Below are positions 27,266 through 36,613 of a stretch of DNA of 64,000 nt, in pieces. Numbering within the stretch: position 1 is the first letter of the stretch; the number at the start of each line of letters is the position of its first letter. A program made the position numbers and the translations under genes. Below the pieces are notes generated by a model. The model did not search any database, had not been told where the DNA came from, and saw nothing but the letters and a program-made list of their open reading frames with translations. This DNA is from DASYTH01 sp035762905 (GTDB taxonomy: Bacteria; Actinomycetota; Actinomycetes; Mycobacteriales; Pseudonocardiaceae). Location: positions 1 to 64,000 of the forward strand of contig NZ_DASUCC010000034.1 of NCBI RefSeq assembly GCF_035762905.1, in the 5' to 3' direction.

Positions 27266-27634
27266 GTGGCTGAGATGTCCGTCGAGCTGGTCGCGCCGGA
27301 CCGGCTGCTGTGGACCGGCGAGGCGACGTTCGTGTTCGCCCGCACCACCGAGGGCGAGATCGGCATCCTGCCCCGGCACATCCCGCTGGTGGCCGAGCTG
27401 GTCGAGGGCGAGATGGTCCGGATCGACACCACAAGCGGCGAAGAGGTGCACGCCGCCGTGCACGGCGGCTTCCTGTCCGTCACCGAGCGCGGCGTGAGCA
27501 TCCTGGCCGAGGGTGCCGAGCTCCGCGAGGAGATCGACGTCGAGCAGGCCAAGCTCGACTTCCAGAGCGACGACGAGGAGACCCGCACCCGTGCCAAGGC
27601 ACGTCTGCGGGCCGCCGGGCACTCGCCGGTCTGA
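27266..27634 (+). CDS. atpC: F0F1 ATP synthase subunit epsilon
   Basis: 122 aa. The N-terminal beta sandwich (about 1-85, GEIGILPRHIPLV) is complete and the C-terminal helical part is short, as in mycobacteria. It couples gamma to the c-ring. AGGAG precedes the GTG start. It is the last gene of the operon and is followed at once by a strong terminator. Confidence 0.95.
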   Translation: MAEMSVELVAPDRLLWTGEATFVFARTTEGEIGILPRHIPLVAELVEGEMVRIDTTSGEEVHAAVHGGFLSVTERGVSILAEGAELREEIDVEQAKLDFQSDDEETRTRAKARLRAAGHSPV

Positions 27635-27639
27635 GTTCG

Positions 27640-27681
27640 ACACAGCACCCCCGGAGCCGCACGGTTCCGGGGGTGTTGTGT
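27640..27681 (+). terminator. strong hairpin terminator of the ATP synthase operon
   Basis: Sixteen-base arms ACACAGCACCCCCGGA (27640-27655) and TCCGGGGGTGTTGTGT (27666-27681) pair with one G-U wobble and a 10-nt loop. It begins 5 bp after the atpC stop and faces the convergent anti-sigma gene. Confidence 0.9.
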
Positions 27682-27699
27682 GTTCGGGGAAACCCGGAC

Positions 27700-29052
27700 T
27701 CAGCGCCGGAGGTCGATCTCGGGGCCGTCGCCGATCCGGACCTGGCGGCCGGTGGCCGGGATGAGCACGGCGTCGGGGCCGCCGCCGGCCGGCTGGGTCC
27801 AGGTCTCGGTCCTGTTCACCCGGTAGGTGAGGTAGCTGCCCTGTTTGGCGGCGATCCAGCCCTGCCCGTCCGGCAGCTTCACCAGGACCGGCAGTTCGGC
27901 GGTGGGGTCGACCCAGTCGCCGGTGACGATCCAGTCCACCGTGTCGTCCGGCCGGAGTAGCACCGCGTAGATCCGCGACCGGTTGTCCCCGATCTGCACC
28001 TCGCCGACGATGGCGGACCGGCCGTCGGGCAGGCCGGTCGCCACCCGCCAGCGGCCGAACAGGGTGGTCTTCGCCCCCGGGTCGGTCAGGCCGGCCTGAC
28101 CGATGGCGTCGATGAACCGGGCGTCCAGGTCGGTGAGCACCGGCCCGTGCTCGTGGAGTCGCATCAGGCGCAGCGGCCCGCCCCAGGGCAGCCGGTTGTC
28201 CCGCATGGCCGGGGCGTCCGCGGTGAACCGGCCGGAGGTGGCGGCGTACTCGAGGTAGTTGGTGGCCGGCTTGAGCGGCAGCTGGCCGTCCGGGTGATCG
28301 TCGTCCGGTGCCGGTGGGTCGGCCCGGGCCACCACCCGCACGGCGGCCGGATGGGTTCCCTCCGGGGCCTGCACCACGCTCACCCCCTCGGCGAACGCGA
28401 GCCCGGTCCAGGTCCGGCTCCCGTCGGCGATCGGTCCGGCGGAGAAGTACACCGGGCCGTCCCGCGCGACGACCAGCACGGTGCGGTCCGCCGGTCCGAA
28501 CTGGAAGTAGCCGGCGTCCGGGGCGAACTGGTCGGTCACCAGCTTGAGGTTCCGGTCCATCGGGTCCATGGCGACCAGTCCGGCCAGCGTGCGCAGCTCG
28601 CCGGCGTCGGCGGACCCGCGGGCCGGGTTCGGGTGCAGGATCGTCTGCTGCATGACCACCGCGGCCGGACCGGCCGGGGTGCGCCCGGCCCAGTACACGT
28701 GTGGGGCGCCGCGCAGGTCGTCGAACACGCCGAGCCGGGCGTTCCACGAGCGGGAAAGGCCGGACCGCCATTCGCGGACCGCCGTGGCCAGCAGGTCGGG
28801 ATCGGTGGCCAGGTCGCCCCTGGTCGGTTCCGCCATGCGCGGGTCGGCAACGGTGCTCGCCGGCAGGTTCTGCCACTGCACCCAGATCCCGGCCCCGGCC
28901 AGCGCGGTGAGGATCACCAGCGCGGCGACCGTGATCCGGTTGCGGGTCCGCCGGCGCCGGCCGCCCCGGACCACCTCGGCGGCGAAGCCGGGCCGGGGCT
29001 CGAGGTCCGCGGTGGCGGACCGGAGTACCCGGGTCAGCTCCAGGTGTTCCAT
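27700..29052 (-). CDS. membrane protein, probable anti-sigma partner of the adjacent sigma factor
   Basis: 450 aa from the ATG at 29052. A cytoplasmic N-terminus of about 45 residues (MEHLELTRVLRSATADLEPR) precedes one membrane helix (about 51-70) and a large outside domain with no family I can name. It starts 2 bp after the sigma factor stop, an arrangement typical of a sigma/anti-sigma pair. The zinc anti-sigma HxxxCxxC motif is absent, so the anti-sigma role is inferred from position, topology and the N-terminal residues only. Confidence 0.7.
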   Translation of the reverse strand: MEHLELTRVLRSATADLEPRPGFAAEVVRGGRRRRTRNRITVAALVILTALAGAGIWVQWQNLPASTVADPRMAEPTRGDLATDPDLLATAVREWRSGLSRSWNARLGVFDDLRGAPHVYWAGRTPAGPAAVVMQQTILHPNPARGSADAGELRTLAGLVAMDPMDRNLKLVTDQFAPDAGYFQFGPADRTVLVVARDGPVYFSAGPIADGSRTWTGLAFAEGVSVVQAPEGTHPAAVRVVARADPPAPDDDHPDGQLPLKPATNYLEYAATSGRFTADAPAMRDNRLPWGGPLRLMRLHEHGPVLTDLDARFIDAIGQAGLTDPGAKTTLFGRWRVATGLPDGRSAIVGEVQIGDNRSRIYAVLLRPDDTVDWIVTGDWVDPTAELPVLVKLPDGQGWIAAKQGSYLTYRVNRTETWTQPAGGGPDAVLIPATGRQVRIGDGPEIDLRR

Positions 29053-29054
29053 GG

Positions 29055-29567
29055 TCAGCAGCTCCGATCGGTCGTTGGCGCCAGCGCGTGCGGGGCCAGC
29101 AGCGTGCGCAGCCGGGACAGGCCGCGGGAGGTCTGGCTCTTCACCGTGCCGACGCCGCAGCGCAGCGCCGCCGCCGTGTCCACTTCGGACAGGTCGTCGT
29201 AGAACCGCAGTACCAGCACGGCGCGCATCCGGGCCGGCAGCGTGCCGAGCGCGCGGACCACCAGATCCTGGTTGGCGACGGCCTGTTCGGGTCCGGGCAC
29301 CGCAGGCGGGCTGGCGTCGTGGAGCGGAACCTCGACCACCCGCCGGGACCGGAACCGCCACCGGTTGGCCGCGGCGTTGGCCAGTGCCGCGCGGATGTAG
29401 GCCTCCGGGTGATCCTTGATCCGGTGCCATTTCGGGTAGACCCGTTCGAGGACGTCCTGGAGCATGTCCTCGGCGGCGCCGCGGTCCCCGCCGCAGAGGA
29501 GGAAGGCCGTCCGGAGCAGGGCCGGTGAGCGAGCGCTCACATACTCCTCGAAGTCCGACAGGGTCAC
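29055..29567 (-). CDS. SigE-family (ECF-like) RNA polymerase sigma-70 factor
   Basis: About 170 aa from the GTG at 29567; the frame is open for 42 more codons upstream without family character. Region 2 is RTAFLLCGGDRGAAEDMLQDVLERVY and region 4 is LPARMRAVLVLRFYDDLSE, with the VGTVKSQTSRGLSRLR helix-turn-helix. It belongs to the short SigE group common in actinobacteria. Targets are unknown. The two-gene unit lies between atpC and the DUF2550 gene, which are neighbours in mycobacteria. Confidence 0.9.
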   Translation of the reverse strand: MTLSDFEEYVSARSPALLRTAFLLCGGDRGAAEDMLQDVLERVYPKWHRIKDHPEAYIRAALANAAANRWRFRSRRVVEVPLHDASPPAVPGPEQAVANQDLVVRALGTLPARMRAVLVLRFYDDLSEVDTAAALRCGVGTVKSQTSRGLSRLRTLLAPHALAPTTDRSC

Positions 29568-29782
29568 CTCCAACCCCCCAATGCCTACTGGTTCACCAAG
29601 GAAGACACCGGCCTGACTGGGGAGGTTGCCAGTTGACCCCCTACACTGCCGTAGTACCAGTTTCGAGGAGACCGCGTTGCCAGGCATGATCATTCATCAA
29701 CTCGCTGCGGCGAGATTGTTCGTGCGGCTCCGCGCCGCCGGGTTCCTGGCCTGACGGACGGCGGAGCGGGCAGGGAGCGGCC

Positions 29783-30223
29783 GTGGACATCAGTGTGGTG
29801 GTCGGAGCGCTCCTGGGTCTGGTCGCGTTAACACTGTGTTACTTGGTGGTTCGCCGGCTCCGGGTACTGCGCTCCGGTGGGGTGCACGTCGCCCTGCGCA
29901 CCCGGATGGACCGCCCGGGCAAGGGTTGGCATCTGGGCGTCGGCCGCTATCGCGGCGACGAGTTCGCCTGGTTCCGGGTGCTGTCCCTGCGCGCCGGCCC
30001 GGACCGGATCATCCGGCGCAACGGCATGGAGATCGCCAGCCGGCGCGACCCGGACACCGCGGAGGCCTACGGCATGCCGGCGGACGCCAGGGTGATCAGG
30101 TTCCGCAACCGCAAGGACGGCACCCATCCCGAGGTCGAGATCGCGATGGATCCGGACGCGCTCACCGGGTTCCTGTCCTGGTTGGAGTCCGCCCCGCCGG
30201 GCCGGCTCCCGTGGGCCTCCTGA
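29783..30223 (+). CDS. DUF2550 family membrane protein
   Basis: 146 aa with one N-terminal membrane helix (about 5-24, VVVGALLGLVALTLCYLVV) and a cytoplasmic domain with the family segments GWHLGVGRYRGDEFAWFRV and VIRFRNRKDGTHPEVEIAMD. The gene normally follows atpC directly in mycobacteria (Rv1312). Function unknown; the predicted fold may be PH-like. Confidence 0.9.
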   Translation: MDISVVVGALLGLVALTLCYLVVRRLRVLRSGGVHVALRTRMDRPGKGWHLGVGRYRGDEFAWFRVLSLRAGPDRIIRRNGMEIASRRDPDTAEAYGMPADARVIRFRNRKDGTHPEVEIAMDPDALTGFLSWLESAPPGRLPWAS

Positions 30224-30280
30224 ATCGTTAGACGTTCACGCTATATACAGACATGTGGTCAAAAGGGCACACTTGTCGCC

Positions 30281-31840
30281 ATGATGCGCCGGGTTGGGCT
30301 GGTCGCGACGATGGTCGCGCTGCTGGGATCCGTTCTCACGTCGGCGGTGGCGGTGGCCACCCCGGTCGGGCCGGACTGTGTCGCGCCGAACCCGGCCACG
30401 CCGAAACGTCAGCTGCGGGCCGAATGGATCGCCAGCGTGGTCAACATCGACTGGCCGTCCCGGCCCGGACTGCCGGCCGCAGAGCAGCAGGCCGAGCTGA
30501 TCCGGTGGCTGGACGAGGCGGTGGGGCGCCGGCTCAACACGGTCGTCCTGCAGGTGCGGCCGACCGCGGACGCGTTCTGGCCGTCGCCGCTTGAGCCGTG
30601 GTCCGAGTGGATCACCGGAGTGCAGGGCCAGGATCCGGGCTACGACCCGCTCGCCTTCGCGGTCGCCGAGGCGCACCGCCGCAACCTCGCACTGCACGCC
30701 TGGTTCAACCCGTACCGGGTGGCCATGCACGCCGACCCGACCCGGCTGCGCCCGGACCACCCGGCCCGCGTGCACCCCGAGTGGATCGTGCCCTACGGCG
30801 GAAAGCTTTACTACAACCCGGGAATCCCCGAGGTCCGCCGGTTCACCGAGGACGCCATCCTGGACGCCGTGCGCCGTTACGACGTGGACGCCGTGCACTT
30901 CGACGACTACTTCTACCCGTACCCCGTTGCCGGCCAGCAGTTCGACGACGAGGCCACCTGGCAGCGCTACGGCGCCGGGTTCGCCACCAAGGCGGACTGG
31001 CGGCGCGACAACGTCGATCTGCTGGTCTCCGAACTGGCCGCCCGGATCGCCGAGCACAAGCCGTGGGTGGAGTTCGGGATCAGCCCGTTCGCGGTGTGGC
31101 GCAACCGGGCCACCGACCCGGAGGGCTCGGACACCACCGCGGGCGTGCAGACCTACGACGATCTGGCCGCGGACACCCGGCGCTGGGTTCGCGAGGGCTG
31201 GATCGACTACATCGTGCCGCAGGTCTACTGGAACATCGGCTTCGCGCCGGCCGACTACGCGAAGGTGGTCGACTGGTGGGCCCGTCAGGTCGACGGCACC
31301 GGCGTGCGGCTCTACACCGGCCAGGCCAACTACAAGGTCGGCGTGTCCACCCAGTCGCCGGCCTGGATGATCCCGGGCGAGCTGTCCAGCCACCTCACGT
31401 TCAACCGCTCCTACCCCCAGGTCAGCGGCGACGTGTTCTTCTCGGCCAAGGACGTCCGGGCCAACCGGCTGTCCCACATGGACATTCTGGTCGCCGAGCA
31501 CTACACCCGGCCGGCCCTGGTCCCGGCCAACCCGGGACCGGCCCCGCGCCGCCCGGTCCTGCTGCCCGCCCGGCGCGGCAAGGACGGCGTCACCCTGCAC
31601 TGGCTGCACGATTCCCGGTCCACCGCGTTCGCCGTGTACCGGCTGGACGGCCTGCGCGGGGCGCGTCCGTGCGACCTTGCCGACGCCAGCCACCTGGTGG
31701 CCACCGGCCGGCACGCCGACGGTCCGGTGCAGCGGTTCACCGACACCACCGCCGCACCCGGCCGGCACTACACCTACGTGATCACGGTGCTCGACCGAAG
31801 GCACAACGAGAGCCCGCCGAGCGGTCCACAGTGGATTTAA
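30281..31840 (+). CDS. secreted glycoside hydrolase-like protein (GHL10/DUF187, YddW-like)
   Basis: 519 aa. Signal peptide (about 1-26, cut after AVAVATP). The TIM-barrel domain runs from about 43 to 390 with ELIRWLDEAVGRRLNTVVLQ, LHAWFNPYR, VDAVHFDDYFYPYP, the acidic pair AVHFDD and YIVPQVYWNIGF. A C-terminal fibronectin-like domain (about 425-515) follows. Family members act on glycans or peptidoglycan-related polymers outside the cell. The last four bases overlap the convergent pduO gene. An AT-rich stretch at 30235-30255 may hold its promoter. Confidence 0.88.
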   Translation: MMRRVGLVATMVALLGSVLTSAVAVATPVGPDCVAPNPATPKRQLRAEWIASVVNIDWPSRPGLPAAEQQAELIRWLDEAVGRRLNTVVLQVRPTADAFWPSPLEPWSEWITGVQGQDPGYDPLAFAVAEAHRRNLALHAWFNPYRVAMHADPTRLRPDHPARVHPEWIVPYGGKLYYNPGIPEVRRFTEDAILDAVRRYDVDAVHFDDYFYPYPVAGQQFDDEATWQRYGAGFATKADWRRDNVDLLVSELAARIAEHKPWVEFGISPFAVWRNRATDPEGSDTTAGVQTYDDLAADTRRWVREGWIDYIVPQVYWNIGFAPADYAKVVDWWARQVDGTGVRLYTGQANYKVGVSTQSPAWMIPGELSSHLTFNRSYPQVSGDVFFSAKDVRANRLSHMDILVAEHYTRPALVPANPGPAPRRPVLLPARRGKDGVTLHWLHDSRSTAFAVYRLDGLRGARPCDLADASHLVATGRHADGPVQRFTDTTAAPGRHYTYVITVLDRRHNESPPSGPQWI

Positions 31841-32409
31841 CCACCCTGACCCGGTTGCCAGAGTATGTCGCCGTCCGGGTTGGCCACCCGGGAGAGCACG
31901 AACAACAGGTCGGAGAGCCGGTTGAGGTAACGGGCGGCCAGCACGTTGGTGCGCTCACCGTCCACTCCGAACAGTGCCCAGGCGCTGCGCTCGGCCCGGC
32001 GGGTGACCGTGCGGGCCACGTGCAGCAGCGCGGCGCCGGGCGTGCCGCCGGGCAGGATGAACGAGGTCAGCTTGGCCAGCCGGGCGTTGTACTCGTCGCA
32101 CCAGCGTTCCAGACGCTCCACATAGGACTCGGTGATCCGTAGCGGCGGGTACTTGGGGTCCGGCACGACCGGTGCGCACAGGTCGGCGCCCACGTCGAAC
32201 AGATCGTTCTGCACCGCGCGCAGCACGGCCGCCAGGTCCTCGGTGAGCCCGCCGAGCGCGAGCGCCACCCCGATCGCGGCGTTGGCCTCGTCCACGTCGG
32301 CGTAGGCGGCCAGCCGGGGATCGGTCTTGGACACCCGGCTCCCGTCGCCGAGCGCGCTGGTGCCGCCGTCCCCGACCTTGGTGTAGACCCGCGTGATGTG
32401 GACCGCCAT
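31837..32409 (-). CDS. ATP:cob(I)alamin adenosyltransferase (PduO type)
   Basis: 190 aa. It makes adenosylcobalamin from cob(I)alamin and ATP. The family ATP-binding start (YTKVGDGGTSALGDGSRVSK), AAYADVDEANAAIG, and the C-terminal ARTVTRRAERS and LNRLSDLLFVLSR are all present. This supplies the cofactor of B12 mutases such as MeaA in this window. The same gene precedes murA in mycobacteria (Rv1314c). Confidence 0.94.
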   Translation of the reverse strand: MAVHITRVYTKVGDGGTSALGDGSRVSKTDPRLAAYADVDEANAAIGVALALGGLTEDLAAVLRAVQNDLFDVGADLCAPVVPDPKYPPLRITESYVERLERWCDEYNARLAKLTSFILPGGTPGAALLHVARTVTRRAERSAWALFGVDGERTNVLAARYLNRLSDLLFVLSRVANPDGDILWQPGQGG

Positions 32410-32418
32410 ACGGCCACC

Positions 32419-33000
32419 CTAGCGCCGGGACCGGTCCCGCAGCGCAAGCCGGACCGACCACAGCAGCACCAGCACCAGCGCGACCAGCGCCAGCCAGAAC
32501 CCGATCCGGCTGTGCACCAGATCCCGGGCCTGGGCATCGGTCACGGCGAACGTGTCACCGCCGAGCCGGACCGCCGTTCCGGCCAGGTCCAGCACCGACG
32601 CCTTGAGGTTGGCCTGGGCGATGAGCTCGGTGCCGGCCAGGAGCGCCGCGGCCAGCGCCGCACCGCCGCCGATCACCAGCGGCCGGGCCCGCAGCGCCGG
32701 CAACAGGCTGGCGACCAGACCGGCCGTGATCAGCACGACGGTGAGGATCGCCGGTAGCTGCGCCCCGGGCTCCGGCAGCTCGTCGGTGCCCAGCTCCTCG
32801 CGCGGGACGGTGGCCAGCTCGCCGGTGGCGGTCAGCGTCGGCTCGGCACCGGTGACCAGGTCAAGGCCGGTGAAACCGACGTCCACCGAGCCGGCGTTCT
32901 GCGGCGCGTCGCAGGCGACCGCGACGAACGGCAGCAGGAAGAACAGCAGGGCCAACACGAATCCGGCCGGGCTGACCAGTCGCGGCAGGAGGAGCCTCAT
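32419..33000 (-). CDS. membrane protein of unknown function
   Basis: 193 aa from the ATG at 33000, with GGAGG just upstream on the minus strand. Helices near 10-30, 85-103, 108-125 and 163-182. A polar loop after helix 1 (CDAPQNAGSVDVGFTGLDLV) faces outside. No enzyme motif. It lies between pduO and murA and is probably cotranscribed with pduO (gap 9 bp). Confidence 0.7.
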   Translation of the reverse strand: MRLLLPRLVSPAGFVLALLFFLLPFVAVACDAPQNAGSVDVGFTGLDLVTGAEPTLTATGELATVPREELGTDELPEPGAQLPAILTVVLITAGLVASLLPALRARPLVIGGGAALAAALLAGTELIAQANLKASVLDLAGTAVRLGGDTFAVTDAQARDLVHSRIGFWLALVALVLVLLWSVRLALRDRSRR

Positions 33001-33087
33001 GGGCCGGCAGGGTAACTCCGGGCCCGCGCGGCCGTGTCCGCACCCACCCACCCGGGTGAGGTTTCCGCCCGGGCAAGATGGGCGCTC

Positions 33088-34389
33088 GTGACGGAGCACT
33101 TCCAGGTTCGAGGTGGCGCGCGGCTGGCCGGCGAGGTCGACGTGGTCGGCGCCAAGAACAGTGTGCTCAAGCTGATGGCCGCGGCTCTGCTGGCCGAGGG
33201 CACCACGACGCTGACCAACTGCCCGCAGATCCTCGACGTGCCGCTGATGGCCGACGTGCTGCGCAGCCTGGGCTGCGAGGTGCGCATCGACACCGACCGC
33301 GGCAGCGGTCAATCGGCGACCGCTCTGGTCACCATCACAACGCCGGCGAAGCTCAACCACCGGGCCGACTCGGCCTCGATGGGCAAACTGCGCGCCTCGG
33401 TCTGCGTGCTCGGCCCGCTGGTCGGCCGGTGCCGGCGCGCGGTCGTCGCGCTGCCCGGCGGCGACGCGATCGGTTCCCGGCCGCTGGACATGCACCAGAG
33501 CGGGCTGCGCCAGCTCGGCGCGCACAGCGAGATCGAGCACGGCTGCGTGGTGGCCGAGGCCGAGGGGCTGCACGGGGCGCAGATCTGGCTGGACTTCCCC
33601 AGCGTCGGCGCGACCGAGAACATACTGATGGCCGCCGTGCTGGCCAGTGGCACCACGGTGATCGACAACGCCGCGCGGGAGCCGGAGATCGTCGACCTGT
33701 GCACGATGCTGCAGCAGATGGGCGGCAAGATCGAGGGCGCCGGCACCTCGACGCTGACCGTGCACGGCGTGGACGCCCTGCAGCCCACCGAGCACCGGGT
33801 GATCGGCGACCGGATCGTGGGCGCCACCTGGGCCTTCGCCGCGGCCATGACCTGCGGCGACGTGACCGTGCGCGGCGTCGACCCGCACCACCTGGATCTG
33901 GTGCTGGAGAAGCTGCGGTTGGCCGGCGCCGAGGTGACGATCACCGGCGAGCAGATGTTCCGGGTGGTGCAGCGGGACCGGCCGGTCGCGGTCGACTTCG
34001 TCACCCTGCCCTACCCGGGGTTCGCCACCGACCTGCAGCCGTTCGCCGTCGCGCTGGCCTCGATCGCCGACGGCACCTCGATGATCACCGAGAACCTGTT
34101 CGAGGCGCGGTTCCGGTTCATCGAGGAGATGGTGCGGCTCGGCGCGGACGCCCGGACCGACGGGCACCACGCGGTGGTGCGCGGGGTCGAGCAGTTGTCC
34201 AGCGCGCCGGTCTGGGCGTCGGACATCCGGGCCGGGGTCGGGCTGGTGCTCGCCGGGCTGTGCGCGGACGGCGTGACCGACGTGTGGGACGTGTTCCACA
34301 TCGACCGCGGCTACCCGCTGTTCGTGGAGAACATGACCCGGCTCGGCGCGGACGTGCGCCGGGTGTCCGGCCGTTCGGAGCATGCGTAG
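33088..34389 (+). CDS. murA: UDP-N-acetylglucosamine 1-carboxyvinyltransferase (MurA), fosfomycin-insensitive Asp form
   Basis: 433 aa from the GTG at 33088. First committed step of peptidoglycan synthesis: it transfers enolpyruvate from PEP to UDP-GlcNAc in the cytoplasm. The substrate motif VGAKNSVLKLMAAAL and the catalytic loop LPGGDAIGSRPLDMH are present. Position 126, Cys in E. coli (Cys115), is Asp here, as in M. tuberculosis, where it gives intrinsic fosfomycin resistance. Standalone; ggt follows after 57 bp. Confidence 0.97.
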   Translation: MTEHFQVRGGARLAGEVDVVGAKNSVLKLMAAALLAEGTTTLTNCPQILDVPLMADVLRSLGCEVRIDTDRGSGQSATALVTITTPAKLNHRADSASMGKLRASVCVLGPLVGRCRRAVVALPGGDAIGSRPLDMHQSGLRQLGAHSEIEHGCVVAEAEGLHGAQIWLDFPSVGATENILMAAVLASGTTVIDNAAREPEIVDLCTMLQQMGGKIEGAGTSTLTVHGVDALQPTEHRVIGDRIVGATWAFAAAMTCGDVTVRGVDPHHLDLVLEKLRLAGAEVTITGEQMFRVVQRDRPVAVDFVTLPYPGFATDLQPFAVALASIADGTSMITENLFEARFRFIEEMVRLGADARTDGHHAVVRGVEQLSSAPVWASDIRAGVGLVLAGLCADGVTDVWDVFHIDRGYPLFVENMTRLGADVRRVSGRSEHA

Positions 34390-34446
34390 CCCACGGCGCG
34401 GGAGTAGAACAGGGGCACCACTCGTTTCCTCGCCGAAGGAGCCGCC

Positions 34447-36276
34447 GTGCGTGCCCCCCGCCGATTCAGCTCGGTGTTATCCGTCGTTGCGCTGACAGCG
34501 GCCGGACTTGCCGGGGCGACCCCGGCACTGGCCGACACCCCACCGGCCAAACAGGCGGTGGCCAGAGGGTTCGGTGGTGCGGTCGTCTCGGACACCGTGG
34601 AGTCGACCAGGGCCGGGCTCGCGGTGCTGCGCCGTGGCGGGACCGCGGCCGACGCCGCGGTGGCGGTGGCCGCGACGCTCGGCGTGACCGACCCGTACGT
34701 GGCCGGCATCGGCGGGGGCGGCTACTTCGTGTTCTACGACGCCCGGCGGCACCGGGTGTTCACCATCGACGGCCGGGAGACCACGCCCGCGGCCGGCGAC
34801 GAGCGGATGTTCACCGACGCCGCCGGCAACCCGCTGGCCTTTCCGACCGCGGTGACCAGCGGCCTCGGCGTCGGCGTGCCCGGCAACCTGGCCACCTGGC
34901 AGCGCGCCCTGGACCGGTGGGGCCGGTTCAGCCTGGCCGACAACCTGCGTCCGGCGATCGACGTGGCCGACCGCGGCTTCGTGGTGGACGCCACGTTCCG
35001 CGAGCAGACCCGGCAGAACCAGACCCGGTTCGCCCAGTTCAGCTCCACCCGGGAGCTGTTCCTGCCCGGCGGGGCGCTGCCCGAGGTCGGCTCGGTGCTG
35101 CGCAACCCGGATCTGGCCGACACGTACCGGGAGATCGCCCGGCACGGCACCCGGGCGCTCTACGGGGGCGCGATCGGCCGGGACACCGTGACCGCACAGC
35201 GCGACCTGCCGCTGGCACCGGACGCCACGCTGGTGCCGATCCCCGGCCGGATGACCCTGGCCGACCTGCGCGCGTACCGGACCATCGACCGCGACCCGAC
35301 GCACGTCGCGTACCGCGGGCTGGACGTCTACGGCATGGCCCCGTCGTCCAGCGGCGGCATCACGGTCGGCGAGTCGCTCAACATCATGGAGCGGTTCGAC
35401 CTCGGCCGGCTCGATCGCGTCTCCGCGCTGCACCGGTACCTGGAGGCCACCCGGCTGGCGTTCGCCGACCGCAACCGCTACATCGGCGACCCGGCGTTCG
35501 TCGACGTGCCGCAGCGGGCGCTGCTCTCCGACCGGTTCGCCCGTCAGCGGGCCTGCTTGATCAACCCGGCCCAGGCGCTGACCAGCCCGGTCGCCCCCGG
35601 CGACCCGAACGGTTCCGCGGCGTGCACCCCGGCCTCGTCGGGTGCCGCCGCGGGCAACGAGGGCGCGCACACCAACCATTTCGTGGTCAGCGACCGGTGG
35701 GGCAACGTGGTGTCCTACACCAACACCATCGAGCAGCTGGGCGGCAGCGGCATCGTCGTACCCGGCCGCGGGTTCCTGCTCAACAACGAGCTGACCGACT
35801 TCAACTTCGCCCCCACCCAGGGCACCGCTCCCGACCCCAACCTGCCCGCCGCCGGCAAGCGGCCCCGGTCGAGCATGTCCCCGACGATCGTGCTCCGGCA
35901 CGGCCAGCCGTTCCTCGCGGTCGGCTCGCCGGGCGGCGCCACCATCATCACGACCGTCGTGCAGATCCTGTTCAACCGCGTCGACCTGGGCATGTCCCTG
36001 CCCGAGGCGATCGCCGCGCCGCGCGCCTCCCAGCGCAACGCCGCCACCACCCAGGTCGAACCGGCCTTCCTGGCCCTGCCCACGACGCCGGGCCTGCAGG
36101 CCCTCGGGCACGCGTTCGCCATCCGGGACACCTCGTCGCTCGACCCGACGATCCGGATCAGCCCGGACATCGGCGTCGCGTCCGGCCTGGAGTTCCTGCG
36201 TGGTGGTGAGGTCCTGGCCGCGGGCGAGCCGACCCGCCGGGGCGGCAGCTCAGCGGGCGTGGTCTTCCCCCGGTGA
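34447..36276 (+). CDS. ggt: secreted gamma-glutamyltransferase
   Basis: 609 aa. The signal peptide (about 1-29) ends in ATPALADT. An Ntn-hydrolase proenzyme, it self-cleaves before a catalytic Thr, here Thr409 in GAHTNHFVV; the usual second Thr is Asn. PSSSGG and GGSGIV oxyanion segments and the C-terminal SSMSPTIV and GSPGGATIITTV are present. It hydrolyses or transfers gamma-glutamyl groups, for example from glutathione analogues, outside the membrane. AAGGAG lies upstream of the GTG start. Its last 27 bases overlap the convergent small gene. Confidence 0.94.
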   Translation: MRAPRRFSSVLSVVALTAAGLAGATPALADTPPAKQAVARGFGGAVVSDTVESTRAGLAVLRRGGTAADAAVAVAATLGVTDPYVAGIGGGGYFVFYDARRHRVFTIDGRETTPAAGDERMFTDAAGNPLAFPTAVTSGLGVGVPGNLATWQRALDRWGRFSLADNLRPAIDVADRGFVVDATFREQTRQNQTRFAQFSSTRELFLPGGALPEVGSVLRNPDLADTYREIARHGTRALYGGAIGRDTVTAQRDLPLAPDATLVPIPGRMTLADLRAYRTIDRDPTHVAYRGLDVYGMAPSSSGGITVGESLNIMERFDLGRLDRVSALHRYLEATRLAFADRNRYIGDPAFVDVPQRALLSDRFARQRACLINPAQALTSPVAPGDPNGSAACTPASSGAAAGNEGAHTNHFVVSDRWGNVVSYTNTIEQLGGSGIVVPGRGFLLNNELTDFNFAPTQGTAPDPNLPAAGKRPRSSMSPTIVLRHGQPFLAVGSPGGATIITTVVQILFNRVDLGMSLPEAIAAPRASQRNAATTQVEPAFLALPTTPGLQALGHAFAIRDTSSLDPTIRISPDIGVASGLEFLRGGEVLAAGEPTRRGGSSAGVVFPR

Positions 36277-36564
36277 CGGATAACCGAGCAGGGTGCGGAT
36301 CGCGGTGTTCTCGTCCCCGGGGAACACCAGGATCCGCATCCCGTTCCCGTCCTCCGCCGGCACGGTGGTCGCCTTGATCCCGACCTCCTGCAACCGCTCC
36401 TCGACCACCCGCGCGGCGGTCGAGCTCGGCACCCGCGCCACCTCACGCAGCAGCCCGTAATCCTTCCGGTGAGCCCGATCCGTATCCAGGTTCGACGCCC
36501 ACCGCAACACCAGCGCAAGCACCCCTATCGCCAGCAACGGCACCAGCAACGTGTACGCGGCCAC
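36250..36564 (-). CDS. small membrane protein, function unknown
   Basis: About 104 aa from the GTG at 36564. A single N-terminal helix (about 4-22, YTLLVPLLAIGVLALVLRWA) is followed by a cytoplasmic domain of about 75 residues with REVARVPSSTAARVVEERLQ. It resembles short actinobacterial proteins with a helix plus a DUF2007-like signal-transducing fold, but I am not sure. It is divergent from meaA, and the meaA operator lies between them. Confidence 0.65.
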   Translation of the reverse strand: MAAYTLLVPLLAIGVLALVLRWASNLDTDRAHRKDYGLLREVARVPSSTAARVVEERLQEVGIKATTVPAEDGNGMRILVFPGDENTAIRTLLGYPSPGEDHAR

Positions 36565-36613
36565 CCCCTCATTGTCACCGCGTGCTGTGAGGAATGGCAC
36601 CAGGGCGGACCGG

